The notes below the pieces were generated by a model. It worked only from the letters and a program-made list of their open reading frames with translations, ran no database searches and was not told the DNA's origin. This document shows, in pieces, positions 22,140-32,516 of a DNA stretch of 64,000 nucleotides. Position 1 is the stretch's first letter, and every line of letters starts with the position of its first letter. Origin of the DNA: Pseudocercospora fijiensis CIRAD86 (taxonomy: Eukaryota > Ascomycota > Dothideomycetes > Mycosphaerellales > Mycosphaerellaceae); NCBI RefSeq assembly GCF_000340215.1, contig NW_006921533.1, forward strand, positions 1,472,192 to 1,536,191. Reading direction: 5' to 3'. The position numbers and the translations under genes are program-made.

Positions 22140-23800
22140 AGCCGATACCTTTACGAGTCGTCCTTTATAGCTAAAGGCTCTATAGCTATTAAACCTTAGC
22201 AAGTAAAGGAATATAATGCCGCCTAGCATACTAAGTAGAAAGGTTTATAAACTACTTCTATAGATAAATATAGACTAATATATATAATAAGGGTCCGGTC
22301 CGCTTCCGCTTAAGGGAAGAGTTAAGACAGCGCCGTAGACTATAGTCTAAAGGTATAGAATTAACGGTAGAAGAGGTCTATAACTTAGTGCCGCTAGCGA
22401 GTCTATTAAAGCTACGCTTGTCTACTAAGAGTAAGCGCTAGAAGGCAGTTATTAAGCGTCTCTCGAAGCTCGAGTTAACGGTAAAGGACTTAAGGATAGA
22501 CCTAAACCTAGTAAACTAGCAATAGGCGGAGTTAGCGCGTACTAAATATAAGGTAAAGGATAAAGAAGGCTCTTAGTAGAGCGACGAGGAGGTTGTTAGG
22601 GTAGCTAAGTTTAATAGCCTATAGAAGGAAGTAAGTAAGCTAAAGAATAAGGTTGTTAAGTTAAAGTCGGCGTTATAGAGCCTACTAAAGGCTTAAGTAA
22701 AGGTATTATAGAGCCTAGCGTAGAAGCGGCTTCCGGTTAAGGTTAAAGTCTAGCAAAGAAGGCGTATAAATCCGGCTAGTAGTGCTATATAGGCTTACAA
22801 GTATTGCAGATAGTAATAGGACTATAATAGGAATACGACTTAGTTATATAGTGTTCCTACTTGCTATCGAGAGGCTAGTATTTAAACCCCTAAGCCGTCC
22901 TTATATACTTATAAAGGTAACAACGTTAGCGTAGAAGAATAGGCTTTATTGCATATATAGCTCTTCTACTACGCTCGAGGCGGCGGAAGTCCTTATCTAT
23001 AGGTAAGCTATTACCCTTCCTAATCTAATAGCGTCGCGATCGAGAGCCTCTACTATTATAGGTATAACCTAAGATAAATTAACCGTTGCTTCGAGGAGGC
23101 GGCGGAGTTAGTATACGTAGAGCCCTTATAGTAGCCTCTATTGCTTCTATCTTATTAAGCTCTTACTATCCGAGTTAGACTATTTGCTATACTAGCGATA
23201 TACGGAAGTCGCGTTAGTAAGTAAGTCGCTAGTCTTTAGTCTACTTCTTATCGCTACGGACGAGAACGAATAAGTTAATTACTATAGTATCTAGTAGGAA
23301 GTAGAATAGTAGATGCTAGCCCTTTCTTAACTTGTACTAGGTTAAGCAATAATAGCGTAGCTAGTTATAGATATTAATACTACCTATATAGTTATTATAT
23401 AAGGCGGCAACCTCTAGAAGGTCCTTCTCTTCTTTGCTATCTATCTTCTAGTATATTCGTACGTGTTTGTCGATATATACGTTGTTTCCTACTCGAGGGC
23501 ACTCTCGAAGCCGTCGTAATCGCTCGAATAGACGATACCCGGTTATAAGGAACTAAATAAGGTTCCTATCCTGCTAGATAACCGCCGCTATACCGTAGAT
23601 TGCCTTATAAAGCAGTGTATCGTAGGGAAACCGCGTACTCTTCCGATTAAGTATCGGGAAGGTCGAATTCTTCCTCGTACTATCTCGTTTTAGTATCTCT
23701 AGTTTCTCGAAGGTTTTGCCGCGCTATAGCTAAGAAAGTAAGCTAGATCGTATAGTACCGGTCGCCGCGATGCCTAGGTGCCTTAAGACTGTAAATAATA
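22140..23800 (+). pseudogene. unknown plus-strand ORF relic inside piggyBac-type element
   Basis: Readable stretches with RIP-type stops. REELRQRRRL and LTVEEVYNLVPLASLLKL open a Lys/Glu-rich, coiled-coil-like part (KEVSKLKNKVVKLKSAL). A Cys-containing part follows in another frame (KYCR..DYNRNT..VPTCYREAS) that could be a degraded zinc-binding or nucleic-acid-binding region. No family is recognised and the limits are approximate. It runs convergently to the transposase. Confidence 0.4.
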
Positions 23801-23865
23801 GCACGTTGTTAAATAGATTGTCTATATAAATATAGAAGAAGTATTATAGGAAAGGAAGTTATAGG

Positions 23866-25220
23866 ATTAGTCGAAGAATAGCCTACCTAAGCGAGCTTAG
23901 CTTTAAGCTAAGCGAGACGGTAGGCGATACGATTAGGCTTTCGGGTCTCTCGGTAGCGCGGTCCGCGCGGTCGGTACGGACCGCGGTAGTATAACTTTCC
24001 TTTCTTACTTGCTATACTAAATACAGTCCTGTATTCAATCCGTAACTAATACTACTAGGACTACGGCTCTTACGCTTACGACGCTTCTTATTACTCTCCT
24101 TCTATCGGTCTTTCTTCTCGGCGTCCGTAAGAACCTCTAGAGCTACTACCGGGTACTAAGCGACCGTCGAAGCGATAGAATCCGTATCTTCTACCTCCTA
24201 CTTATATACCTTCCGAGGGCTTAAGAATAAGAAGGAATATAGGTACCTATCCTTATATAGATATAATATATAATATCCGATAGGCGTTAGCTTGCCTCTT
24301 ATTATAATTATATACCTAGATTTGCCTATAAACCGGACTATACTCTCGTTAATCGATACGTTAGTACTAGGTACGACAATCTCGCGGAATTTGCTACGCA
24401 ATATATTAGCAAGCGGTAGTATCTAGGTCTAGGTAGGTAAACCTCTTCTACTTAACGAGAGCGCGTTATTCCGGTACTATAAAGCAGCCTTAATCTGCTT
24501 AAATCGCTACTCCTTTATATACTTAGCAATACTATACCTTAGCTAGTATCTATCTTCGCGCTAGTAATCGGCCTTATCGGATATCTAGATTGCGGATATA
24601 TATATAATTAATCTAACGAAGATCCGTATTATTAGCTTGTCTACCGGCTTCTAATTATAGCTAGAAATAATAATCTTATTATCCTTCTTAAATTGCGGCT
24701 TATTGCTAGCGTACTCGTTAGTATACTCGATAAGGCGGTTTATAACCTTATTAGTCTAGAAGAGTATAAAGAAGCGATATTAGACGTCGTCTAGTAACAA
24801 TAAGTTACTATATAGGTCCGTAGGCAAATTAACCTGCCGCCGGTAAGAGGTACTAGTTAGTAGCTCGTAGCGACCTTCTATTCTATCTCCTTCCGCCGGA
24901 TAGTATAATCCGCCTACCCTACTATCTCCGCCTATGCCTTCGACGTCGTTATCTCCTTCTACGACTACTAAACCCTTATTATCTACGCTACTTAGTATAG
25001 GTTCTCCTGCCTTCTTAAAAATCGGCTCTCTTTCTTTAGTTAACTAGTTAGTATTTAACTTATTGTTATCTATTAAACTAGCGGATATATCTAGCTAATT
25101 ATTATCTTTATCGTCGTTATAAGCCTCTTCTATAAAGGCTTAGAAGCTCGCTATTGTATAGCAATTATATGCTTCTTAGCGGCTTAGAGTTTGAATTTAT
25201 AAAGGTAATTAAGTTAGTAT
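23866..25220 (-). pseudogene. piggyBac (DDE_Tnp_1_7) transposase relic
   Basis: The best-kept part is 24198-24401. It reads KFREIVVPSTNVSINESIVRF and then IGKSRY..GKLTPIGYYILYLYKDRYLYSFLF. This is the block around the first catalytic Asp of piggyBac transposases (usually NVSVDEMIVRF.GRS), here with Asn at the Asp position (GAC/GAT to AAC), a RIP-type G-to-A change that would kill catalysis. The C-terminal tail is basic (KKRRKRKSRSPSS). Start and end are approximate. Confidence 0.75.
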
Positions 25221-25352
25221 AGACGACCGATAGCGGCGACTGCAGCTAAGCGCTTAAAGAGGCATAACGCACCTATAACCGAGACTAATTGAGGCCTGTT
25301 TATTCACCTACAGAGCGGCTTCTATATGCTAACTAAGTGGACCGTATAGGGG

Positions 25353-26806
25353 TTAATGCCTGTTTTGCCGACGAACGCTCCGACGCAACGAGTTTTTACA
25401 GGGGATGAGCCTGAAAAATCGTCTAGCCCTCCCTGGTGGCCTTGCAGCCTTGACCTGGACAGTAGATCTTAGCTGCAACAGCCGCTTCTGTGAGAACTGA
25501 ACCCTGATTAGGAAGTTGAGAAGGCTGAATGCTGGCATCACCGAGCATTTGCGAGCTCGACCAAACGTGTTTATGCATCGCTATCACCTTCACCGACACC
25601 TTGTTGCACGCTTGGCGCTGCAATATGTCCAAGTCCATTGCTTCGACGCCAACGTCGAGACCATCTCTGCCACAATGAACACCAATTTGCATTTCTGTTC
25701 GAATTGCTCCTCTAGCCTTGGAGGATTGCCCTGCACAACCAAGGCCATCAGCTACACACCGCACGCACAATGCTGACGATATCTGTCTGGACCGTCACCA
25801 TCGTCGGTCTTCCACTGTTTCTGCTGCTGGATCTCTTGGCTCTAGACTGGCAGCCGCCCTTCGACGCCTGGCACATCAAAGAATCACCACCAACAGCATC
25901 AGTTTGACATAAGCTAGCTGCACTCTAGCTCGCTCACTCGCTCCATCATACCACGATAAATCACTTCTTGAAAAGGTGTCATCGAACAGCTCTGCGGCGT
26001 CATGCTTGCAGAAAATGTCTATCCTGGGCGGCAGATATATCCAGCAATCGCTACATTGCCGGGATTATGGTAGCCCACAGCAGTTTCTCTGGAACTACCG
26101 CTCAGCCCGAAGGAGCCTGATCAATCGAGATCCTTACAACCTTTGACGATGAAGAAAATTTCAACAATACAGTTTGGTACAATACTTCGAAGACATTATA
26201 TAAAGTGCTTTTCTTTCGTATCGGAGATCATCGCAATTCGTCTCTCCGGAAGATTTTTGTTGTTATTAGATACTTTGCAAAGGGCACGCAGCAAAACTCC
26301 AACCGTTACGGCGATGATAGTTAAAGGGGTTTAGCTGCTGTATAATTGGAAGGCACGATTGAAGTCAGTGCATCGAATTATATTAATGCTATTGCTATTA
26401 AGGGTGGAAGGAAAATTCTTCTATATCACTTCCTTCACGAGTTGGAGGATTCATCCGTGACATCTTACAAATTTTGAGGGGACCTCGAAGAGCAAGGCTA
26501 GACTATTAGGTTGCGCTTTTTCAGCTGCATAACGAAATGAAATGGCATGGATAAGGTCGTGTGGAATGTGCTTTCACGTTGGCCCATGTCAACTTGAGAC
26601 TGGACGAGGAGGTAGTAGTTCAAGCCTTTTCTGCTGAGCTCACGTCTCACGGACATATGTGCTTCGCAACGCAAGTCTTCGCAGAAAGACTGCATTGTGC
26701 CAAATTGCGATTCGAGGGCGAGGTCTCTGGTACGTTGCGTGTTTAGCCGTGACCTTGCTGATGGAACCTACTTGGAGAAAGGAAATTGTTATTGGTACAT
26801 CTGATA
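25353..26806. other. intergenic region right of piggyBac-type element
   Basis: Normal base composition resumes at about 25300. Several open frames of 60-115 codons overlap on both strands, none with a recognisable domain or a coding-like partner exon. No gene called. Confidence 0.45.
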
Positions 26807-28411
26807 TCACATCCTAGGCCTTGCTTTGGAAAATCTCTTTCTTCGCAAGGGTTGCTGCGGCTGTTTCCAAATCGGTTGATCTGGATCTGCACCGACCAAA
26901 CAGTTTACCGTCTCATTGCCTTCTCCAGAATCATTGATCTGAGAGCCAGTCGGCGCTCGGGATCGGCCAGTAAGCTTGACGTATGCATCCAATGCATCTA
27001 CAAGCACACGACCCGTACTCAATGCTTCCGTTGCCCGCGCATGCGAGTACGTTGTGAGCAATTGTTTCGCTCCATCACGATCGCCTGCTTCAATCAAAAG
27101 CTTTGCAGCCTTCTCATATAGCTCGACATCTGTCCGTGAAGCGTTCTCGAGCCCATGAACAACTTCTTGGACAATTGGAAGATATTTGTGTGGGTCAGAG
27201 CACGTGTAGTAGAGGATCTGCTTGAAGACTCGTCCGGCGAAGTGAGTAGCCTCTTCATACTGGAAGTCGGGATTCAGGAAGGAAGAAGATGCTTCGTCTG
27301 TCAGATAGCGATGTTCGGAGTATTCTGCCAAGACGCTGTTCACGCCAAGCCACCACGGGTTGAAAGGTGCTGTCACAGACCCTGTCGGAGCAATCCAAAT
27401 CCGCAGAAGGTCTGCATCGATGCCTTCGCGCAGAGATACGACCTGTCCGTAGCCTGCTTCATCGTCCGAGATGCGGTAATCGCGCACACGTTCAATCAGG
27501 TCTTGCTCAGTCACGGGAGCCATGGCATATGTAGCATCTTCCAGAGCTGCCGGTGACATGTACTTGAAGCCTCCATCCCTAGCGGAATAGTTCCCTTGTA
27601 GACCGTACACATTGAAAATGTTGAACGGAACAGAGCCATTGGGATTCCACCAGCCTTTCTCGATGGCAAAAGAGACCAGGTTCGGAGAGCCCATATATTC
27701 AGTGCTGTTCTCAAAATCGACCGGGAAGTCTTGGATGTAGCCAGGATACAGCACGCGAACTTCGCTAGAATGCAAGCGCTCCGCAGCCCATAGCTTCTGA
27801 CCACCAGCAAACTCAATAACAACCCATCCTTCGTCCTTGTCGGCGATGAGATGACTGTTACCGCCATAGTCCGCATAGCCATACTTTACAATCATGTCAC
27901 CAATGATCTCCACGCCTTCACGAGCCGTGCTAGCTCGCTCCAGAACGACTCGAGCAAGATCACTATATTGAAGACCCTTCTGAGGCGTCAATGTCTGAGC
28001 CAGCTCCCACAGCTCACTCCTCGACTCAGACCAGACATCACGAACGGCAATTCCCTTCTCGCTCAGCCCGCCATTGGTAAGCGGAGCTGGAAATCCTTCA
28101 TAGTCCGAGTATTCCATGGAGATATAGCGAAAGGTATGGTTGACTTGAGGAATCTGGATGAGCTCTCCTGGTAAGACCGCATCTCCTGTGACACCGACTG
28201 TGATGGTGTCATTCGGACCGTGATCTTTGGCAGCGAAGATTTGGAGCCAATGGCTCGAGACTTCTTCGCCTGTACCTCCAACCATAACGCCGCCGTCTGC
28301 TGTGAGGTCTTTGCCAACATAGAAGGCATAGCTGGCTGTCGTTGATTTTGTGAAGTGAATGATTGACAATGCTGCGGCAGCCAGGATAGCGCCTGCTTTC
28401 CCTTGCAGCAT
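26807..28411 (-). CDS. secreted peptidase C69 family dipeptidase
   Basis: A 534-aa intronless protein of the Ntn-hydrolase C69 family, which cleaves dipeptides. An N-terminal signal-like segment (about residues 1-26) is followed by SYAFYVGKDLTADG, GGTGEEVSSHWLQI, PGELIQIPQ, YEGFPAPLTNGGLSEKGIAVRDVW, QYSDLARVVLERA and GGNSHLIADKDEGWVVE-like blocks, all typical. In C69 enzymes the nucleophile is an N-terminal Cys exposed by processing. Here the matching residue just before YAFYVGK is Ser27 (AGC, one base from the Cys codon TGC). Ser could act as an Ntn nucleophile or the enzyme may be impaired. The extreme C-terminus is basic and low-complexity. Export is inferred from the N-terminus. The S1 protease gene lies 454 bp upstream in the same orientation. 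Confidence 0.85.
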   Translation of the reverse strand: MLQGKAGAILAAAALSIIHFTKSTTASYAFYVGKDLTADGGVMVGGTGEEVSSHWLQIFAAKDHGPNDTITVGVTGDAVLPGELIQIPQVNHTFRYISMEYSDYEGFPAPLTNGGLSEKGIAVRDVWSESRSELWELAQTLTPQKGLQYSDLARVVLERASTAREGVEIIGDMIVKYGYADYGGNSHLIADKDEGWVVIEFAGGQKLWAAERLHSSEVRVLYPGYIQDFPVDFENSTEYMGSPNLVSFAIEKGWWNPNGSVPFNIFNVYGLQGNYSARDGGFKYMSPAALEDATYAMAPVTEQDLIERVRDYRISDDEAGYGQVVSLREGIDADLLRIWIAPTGSVTAPFNPWWLGVNSVLAEYSEHRYLTDEASSSFLNPDFQYEEATHFAGRVFKQILYYTCSDPHKYLPIVQEVVHGLENASRTDVELYEKAAKLLIEAGDRDGAKQLLTTYSHARATEALSTGRVLVDALDAYVKLTGRSRAPTGSQINDSGEGNETVNCLVGADPDQPIWKQPQQPLRRKRFSKARPRM

Positions 28412-28865
28412 GCTGGGCTGTCGATGAGGAGAATTTGTGAAGCTTGGCAGCTGGAGTCAGTATCACAGTTCTGCATCAGCGATTTCACGGATCATTATTA
28501 CCTTGAGGCATCCATGCTCTCGTCGAGAATCTAAGGCAAAGGCCATACCAAGCTCGGTCTAGGGTGCAAGGTCGTCTGCTTGGCTCGTTGGCCGCTTGCT
28601 GCCCGGCTGCATCTTGCCCGAGCCGAGTGCCTGGAAAAGTCGATTGATGCTATTATGCGTTTCTCTAAGAGCATAATGCGATTGCGAGTGATTGAAAAAA
28701 AAAGAGGGAGGAACGAGCAAGTTGCAGTCAACTCTTGGCGTTTTCGTTAGCCGAGCTGTGTTCTATCAATAGAATTATCGTGAACTCATCAAAATTTCAT
28801 GGTCCTCATCAACCGTTGGAAAGCTTCAATGCAACCACACCCAAACAACAACAACAACACAACAC
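28412..28865. other. intergenic between two protease genes
   Basis: Promoter side of the C69 dipeptidase and 3' flank of the S1 protease gene. An AAC-rich run lies near 28845-28862. No gene seen. Confidence 0.5.
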
Positions 28866-29879
28866 TCATGGATAATCGCGCCTCGCTTTGATGATTGCGT
28901 TGACCATCTCGTTACCAGAGCCCCAGCCGGCCCATGCCAGTCCATTGCCGCCGTCAAACGTCACAGAGAGTGTACCCCAGATGTATCGTCTGCCGTTGAC
29001 GTTCTCCCAATGCGGACCGCCTGACTGCCCTCCAGCACAATCGGTATCAGTATAGTAAGGAGCGGTGCCATCGCAGTCCCAGGCGCGATAGCCCTCAATA
29101 GGATTTCCATCAGTACGATATGGTCGTGTCCCGCTGTCTTTGTCTCCTGGATATCCCATGTGGCGGAAGATTGGCTTGTCCTTTTTGCTTGGGTCTGGCA
29201 GTTTGGCTCCAAAGAATCCAAGCTTGTCTCCCAATCTTTGGTCAAGGATCATGACAGCCCAGTCACCTTTCCAACCACAAGGCGTGCCCCAAGTATAATT
29301 GCTGGTAAATATCTGTTGAACATGGGCACTGCCATCGCGAGCGGTTTGGTCGTAACCAGGAGAGAATGTGCCGGTTGCGCCGGAGGCGATGCAGTGTTTG
29401 GCTGTTAATATGTGGCGAGGTCCGACGAGTGCGCCAGAGCAGAAGACACCTGGGATCTGTTAGCAAATGACCAATGCAAGACGTGCTGGATAATTCGCAC
29501 CATTTGACCATTGGAGTTTGCCCACGGCATTGAAAGGATAGCTGTTGTTGTTGAACAGGTAGCGATCATCGTTACCATCGATGAAACGACGTTGTATAGC
29601 AGTTTCTTCGTCCTCGTTTTGGTCGTTCCCAATCGGGGCCACCCATGAAGCAGGCTCTGCAACAGGTGCAGTCTGATTGAGTGTCTCATTGAGTTGGAGT
29701 TCGTTGTCGTCCAGGACGCGTAGATCGGGGACAATATCGTCGCTACCATCCGGCTGGAAGTCCGGGTCATAGCCTAAGGGTTTGCTTGTTTTGACTTGCC
29801 AGTAGGGCTGAACAGGAGAGCCATGCATCTTCAGGGCGAAGCTCAAGAAAAGCAATGTGTATATCGGTCTGGAAAGCAT
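28866..29879 (-). CDS. secreted S1 serine protease (glutamyl-endopeptidase-like)
   Basis: Two exons (29879-29501 and 29449-28866) give 320 aa. A signal peptide is followed by a propeptide ending at a dibasic site (IQRR, about residue 98) and a chymotrypsin-fold domain. The triad is visible: His145 in LTAKHC, Asp189 in KGDWAVMIL and Ser269 in GGQSGGP. The 51-nt intron (29450-29500, donor GTGCGA, branch GCTAAC, acceptor CCCAG) is well supported because it joins QWSNG to VFCSGALVG. The unspliced frame stops before the His. The sequence pattern is nearer to V8/glutamyl endopeptidases than to trypsins; the true P1 preference is unknown. Zymogen activation by Kex2 is an inference from the dibasic site. 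Confidence 0.88.
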
Positions 29880-30308
29880 GTTTGCTGATGTGCTATCTTT
29901 TCGAGAGCCATGACAGCTGATTAAGTACTCTTTGAATATGTTCCATGTACAACCGCTGGAGTGCTGGCGTTGTTAGCCTGCTTGTGCAGCCTGCCCGACC
30001 TCACCAGCCTGGTGGCTCTCAGTGTTTTGCCTCTTGACCCTCAGAATCTGACAATGCCACAGCGGCTGGTGCGAGCCATTTCACGGGAAGAGGAGCTTGG
30101 ACGCAGGTCTCTCAGGCGCGCTTTGCCGTGTGAGAACTGAACGACGCTGGGAGCCGTTTCCTAAGCCACAGTGCCAATGCTGTCAGCACATCTTAATTCA
30201 TCCAAGCCAGCCAACTTGTGCGAAATGCATCAGGCACTGTATCTGGGCCTGCAACATTGAAGGCGTGACTTTTGAGAATGTGGCCGCACTGATTCGTCTG
30301 CTCCAGGT
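29880..30308. other. intergenic region
   Basis: Promoter side of the S1 protease gene. Nothing else recognised. Confidence 0.5.
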
Positions 30309-30829
30309 TCAGTCCATCCGCAAAACCTCATCTGCGATATATCCCTGCTGCCAACTGCGCCAGCTTGGCTTCATTGCACACTTCTCGATTGGCACGACCT
30401 CGCCGTTCGTGTTCACGTAAGCTTCGAAGCCAACGGAACCGGCTTTCTTGGCGATAAGATGATCTCGCGCCAGCATACACAGCCATGCGTCCGCAAGATC
30501 GCCAAATGTAAGGCATCTCGTAGCGGCTGCTATGTCCTTGCGTATCAACTCGTCATGGGGAAATTATTCAAGCTGGACCTTCCATGTGTTCTTCTTGACC
30601 GCCGGCAGCTTCCTCCAAGAGCCCACGGGAAATGCTGAAGTATTGCTGAGTTCTCCTATTAAGACCTTTGATGAATCAATGCAAAGTCCGAGGATTTGCT
30701 GGTCACCGTCTGCAAGCTGATGGGATAAGCCAACTACTTCAACTGATTCGTCTCCAGCAGTTCGAACACGCCGAGGGCTCGAGCGGCGGCCGCAAGACCT
30801 AGGTTATATTTGGCGTTCTGCGACTGCAT
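30309..30829 (-). pseudogene. degraded F-box-like gene relic
   Basis: On the minus strand a short frame starts at 30829 (MQSQNAKYNLGL..LGVFELLET), resembling the beginning of an F-box helix, then stops. Further on, one frame reads GDQQILGLCIDSSKV..GSWRKLPAVKKNTWKVQLE, a TAA, then directly FPHDELIRKDIAAATRCLTFGDLADAW..ARDHLIAKKAGSVGFEAYVN to a stop at 30309. The in-frame TAA could derive from CAA. Similar opening words (F-ELLE) in the next gene, 0.1 kb away, suggest a decayed tandem relative. It could instead be a gene with unrecognised introns. Confidence 0.35.
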
Positions 30830-30942
30830 TGTTGTCGAGAGGTTATCGAGGGACCATGTGGTGTATCTCAGCGTACATCTACAATGGCACAGCAAGAGCA
30901 TTTGTGCTCAAGTGAGTGTCATTCTCTGATGTTCTCTTGACT

Positions 30943-31521
30943 TCACGTCGTCCCTCTTGTTCCCATAGACACTTGTTCGCAGTCGTATCGCGCCATGAAG
31001 AACGGAATCTCAGCTTCGCTCAAGGCATAGAACTTTGCTCTCATGCCCTGCTCCCAGGCCGTCTCATCAGAATACTTGAACAGTGTGTCCATAATCATGC
31101 CGAATGTAACACCTTGTTGCCCTTCTCCTGCCGTCAACAGTGGTCTTTTCGAATATCTTCTCGGAACTCCAAGCAAAATAGCAGCCGGAGCTGGCTGACA
31201 CGGAAACATCCTACGCCAGCTCCCATGACTTTCATCACGACGAGGAAGCCGCCAGAGCTCAATCTCCCCACATGCGAAATGCTGCCCAATACCGATCGCG
31301 TGATACGTGTGGAAGAATCTCGGCTCAACATTAGCTGTGAGTAGCGAGCTTGTTGGGTTGGCTTCCAGATGCAGCTTCTGTCTGAGCGGAAGAGAAGTCT
31401 TCGCTACGAACTGCATTTGGCGACATACTGCTTCGCATCGCAGTACATCTCGAGCAGGCAGGTATCCAAGTATCATCTCAAGAAGCTCGAAAGTGTTGTA
31501 GACCTGCTGAGCAGCAGCCAT
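30943..31521 (-). CDS. F-box domain protein
   Basis: A 192-aa protein starting MAAAQQVYNTFELLEMILGYLP, then ARDVLRCEAVCRQMQFVAKTS. This is a typical N-terminal F-box as found in many fungal SCF substrate-receptor candidates. The remainder has no named repeat; a PRFFHTYHAIG..FACGEIELWRL block and a SWRRMFPCQP motif are common to the expanded Dothideomycete F-box-like families as I recall them. Such proteins would bind Skp1 and present an unknown target. The start is the ATG in CAGCCATTG context (complement); a non-ATG extension is ignored. Its neighbour on the 3' side is a probable decayed relative. Confidence 0.75.
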   Translation of the reverse strand: MAAAQQVYNTFELLEMILGYLPARDVLRCEAVCRQMQFVAKTSLPLRQKLHLEANPTSSLLTANVEPRFFHTYHAIGIGQHFACGEIELWRLPRRDESHGSWRRMFPCQPAPAAILLGVPRRYSKRPLLTAGEGQQGVTFGMIMDTLFKYSDETAWEQGMRAKFYALSEAEIPFFMARYDCEQVSMGTRGTT

Positions 31522-32516
31522 TGTCGTCCGACCCGGCACCAGCGCGCATCGTGTTCGGTTGAGCGCCTCGCAATTCTTCTATCAATGTGCGGATGTTGGC
31601 GGAGCAAAAGCGATCGCAACTGTTCGCAGAGTCAGTCATAATGGTGATAGGGAGCTGCGATAACTGTGCTCCGATGACTGTTCTGGTCACGTGAAATTGA
31701 GTTCGGCCCCAAAACACGATCTAAAGGAGCTCTTCACAAGAACCCAAGCATCTTTAACTTGACAGCATTATTAACGACCTCGACCTCTCCATATCGTCTC
31801 CTTTGCATTTCCGAGATGGCGATCACCGATAGTCACCTACGTCCTTGCAGCGCGAACAGAACTGCGTCATCCTAGATCCTTGTTTGGCCACCATGCCGCA
31901 GTCCGCCTGCTTCTCGGAAGGCTTGAATTTCGAGATCGCCAGACGCTCGTGCGTGGAGGCGAACGCTCGTCAACAAAGATCAGAAAGAATTGAATTGAAA
32001 GAGCGGGATGGAGCTTGAAACAAGTGGCTGTCCAGAGAGCAAACAACCTTGTCCCTTCGTGCAAGCATAAGCGCCTTACGTCTCGACGCCTCAAGAGCAC
32101 AAATGGCAGCTCTGAAGAGATTGATATACTCGATGCTATCTGTTTGTACAATTCGCCGTATCTCCGTTGGGATCGCTAGATCTAGGCATGCTTGTCAGGT
32201 TCCTGTGACACCTCGCCGAGCAACGGCCTAGCGATCAATCACCGCAAAGTGCCTGCCTTCTACCGCATGGCCTCATCCTCTTGCGCATACAGATGCAAGG
32301 AGAGGTGAAAACTCCGATTGACAATGGGCTGACTCAAAAGGTGGCGAGGTAGTGCTCTACTTCACTTCCCGTAAACCTTAATTCTACATCTAATCCTATT
32401 GTTCTTTTTGTGCGCCAAACATTGCTCGCGCTGCACTTCTACGTCTCGATAGGGAGGACAAGGCGAGCGCACACGCATCGCATCGAGCAGGACATTCTTT
32501 TTAACATCGCTTCGCA
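31522..32516. other. intergenic region
   Basis: Divergent promoter region between the F-box gene (minus) and the FMN oxidase gene (plus). Overlapping frames near 31870-32230 have no recognisable content. Confidence 0.5.

Larger units (their letters stand above)
22011..25352 (-). mobile_element. RIP-degraded piggyBac-type element
   Basis: The region from about 22100 to 25300 is strongly TpA-rich and interrupted by stops in all frames. A minus-strand transposase relic of the DDE_Tnp_1_7 (piggyBac) family and an unrelated plus-strand frame lie inside. The ends are tentative. A shared GTCTCGG motif occurs near 22101 and, inverted, near 25281. Outside it, imperfect inverted repeats continue to a CCCC-start at about 22011 and GGGG at 25349-25352. 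The right end is followed by TTAA (25353-25356), the piggyBac target; the left end lacks TTAA, so the exact left boundary or an internal rearrangement is unresolved. Confidence 0.65.
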
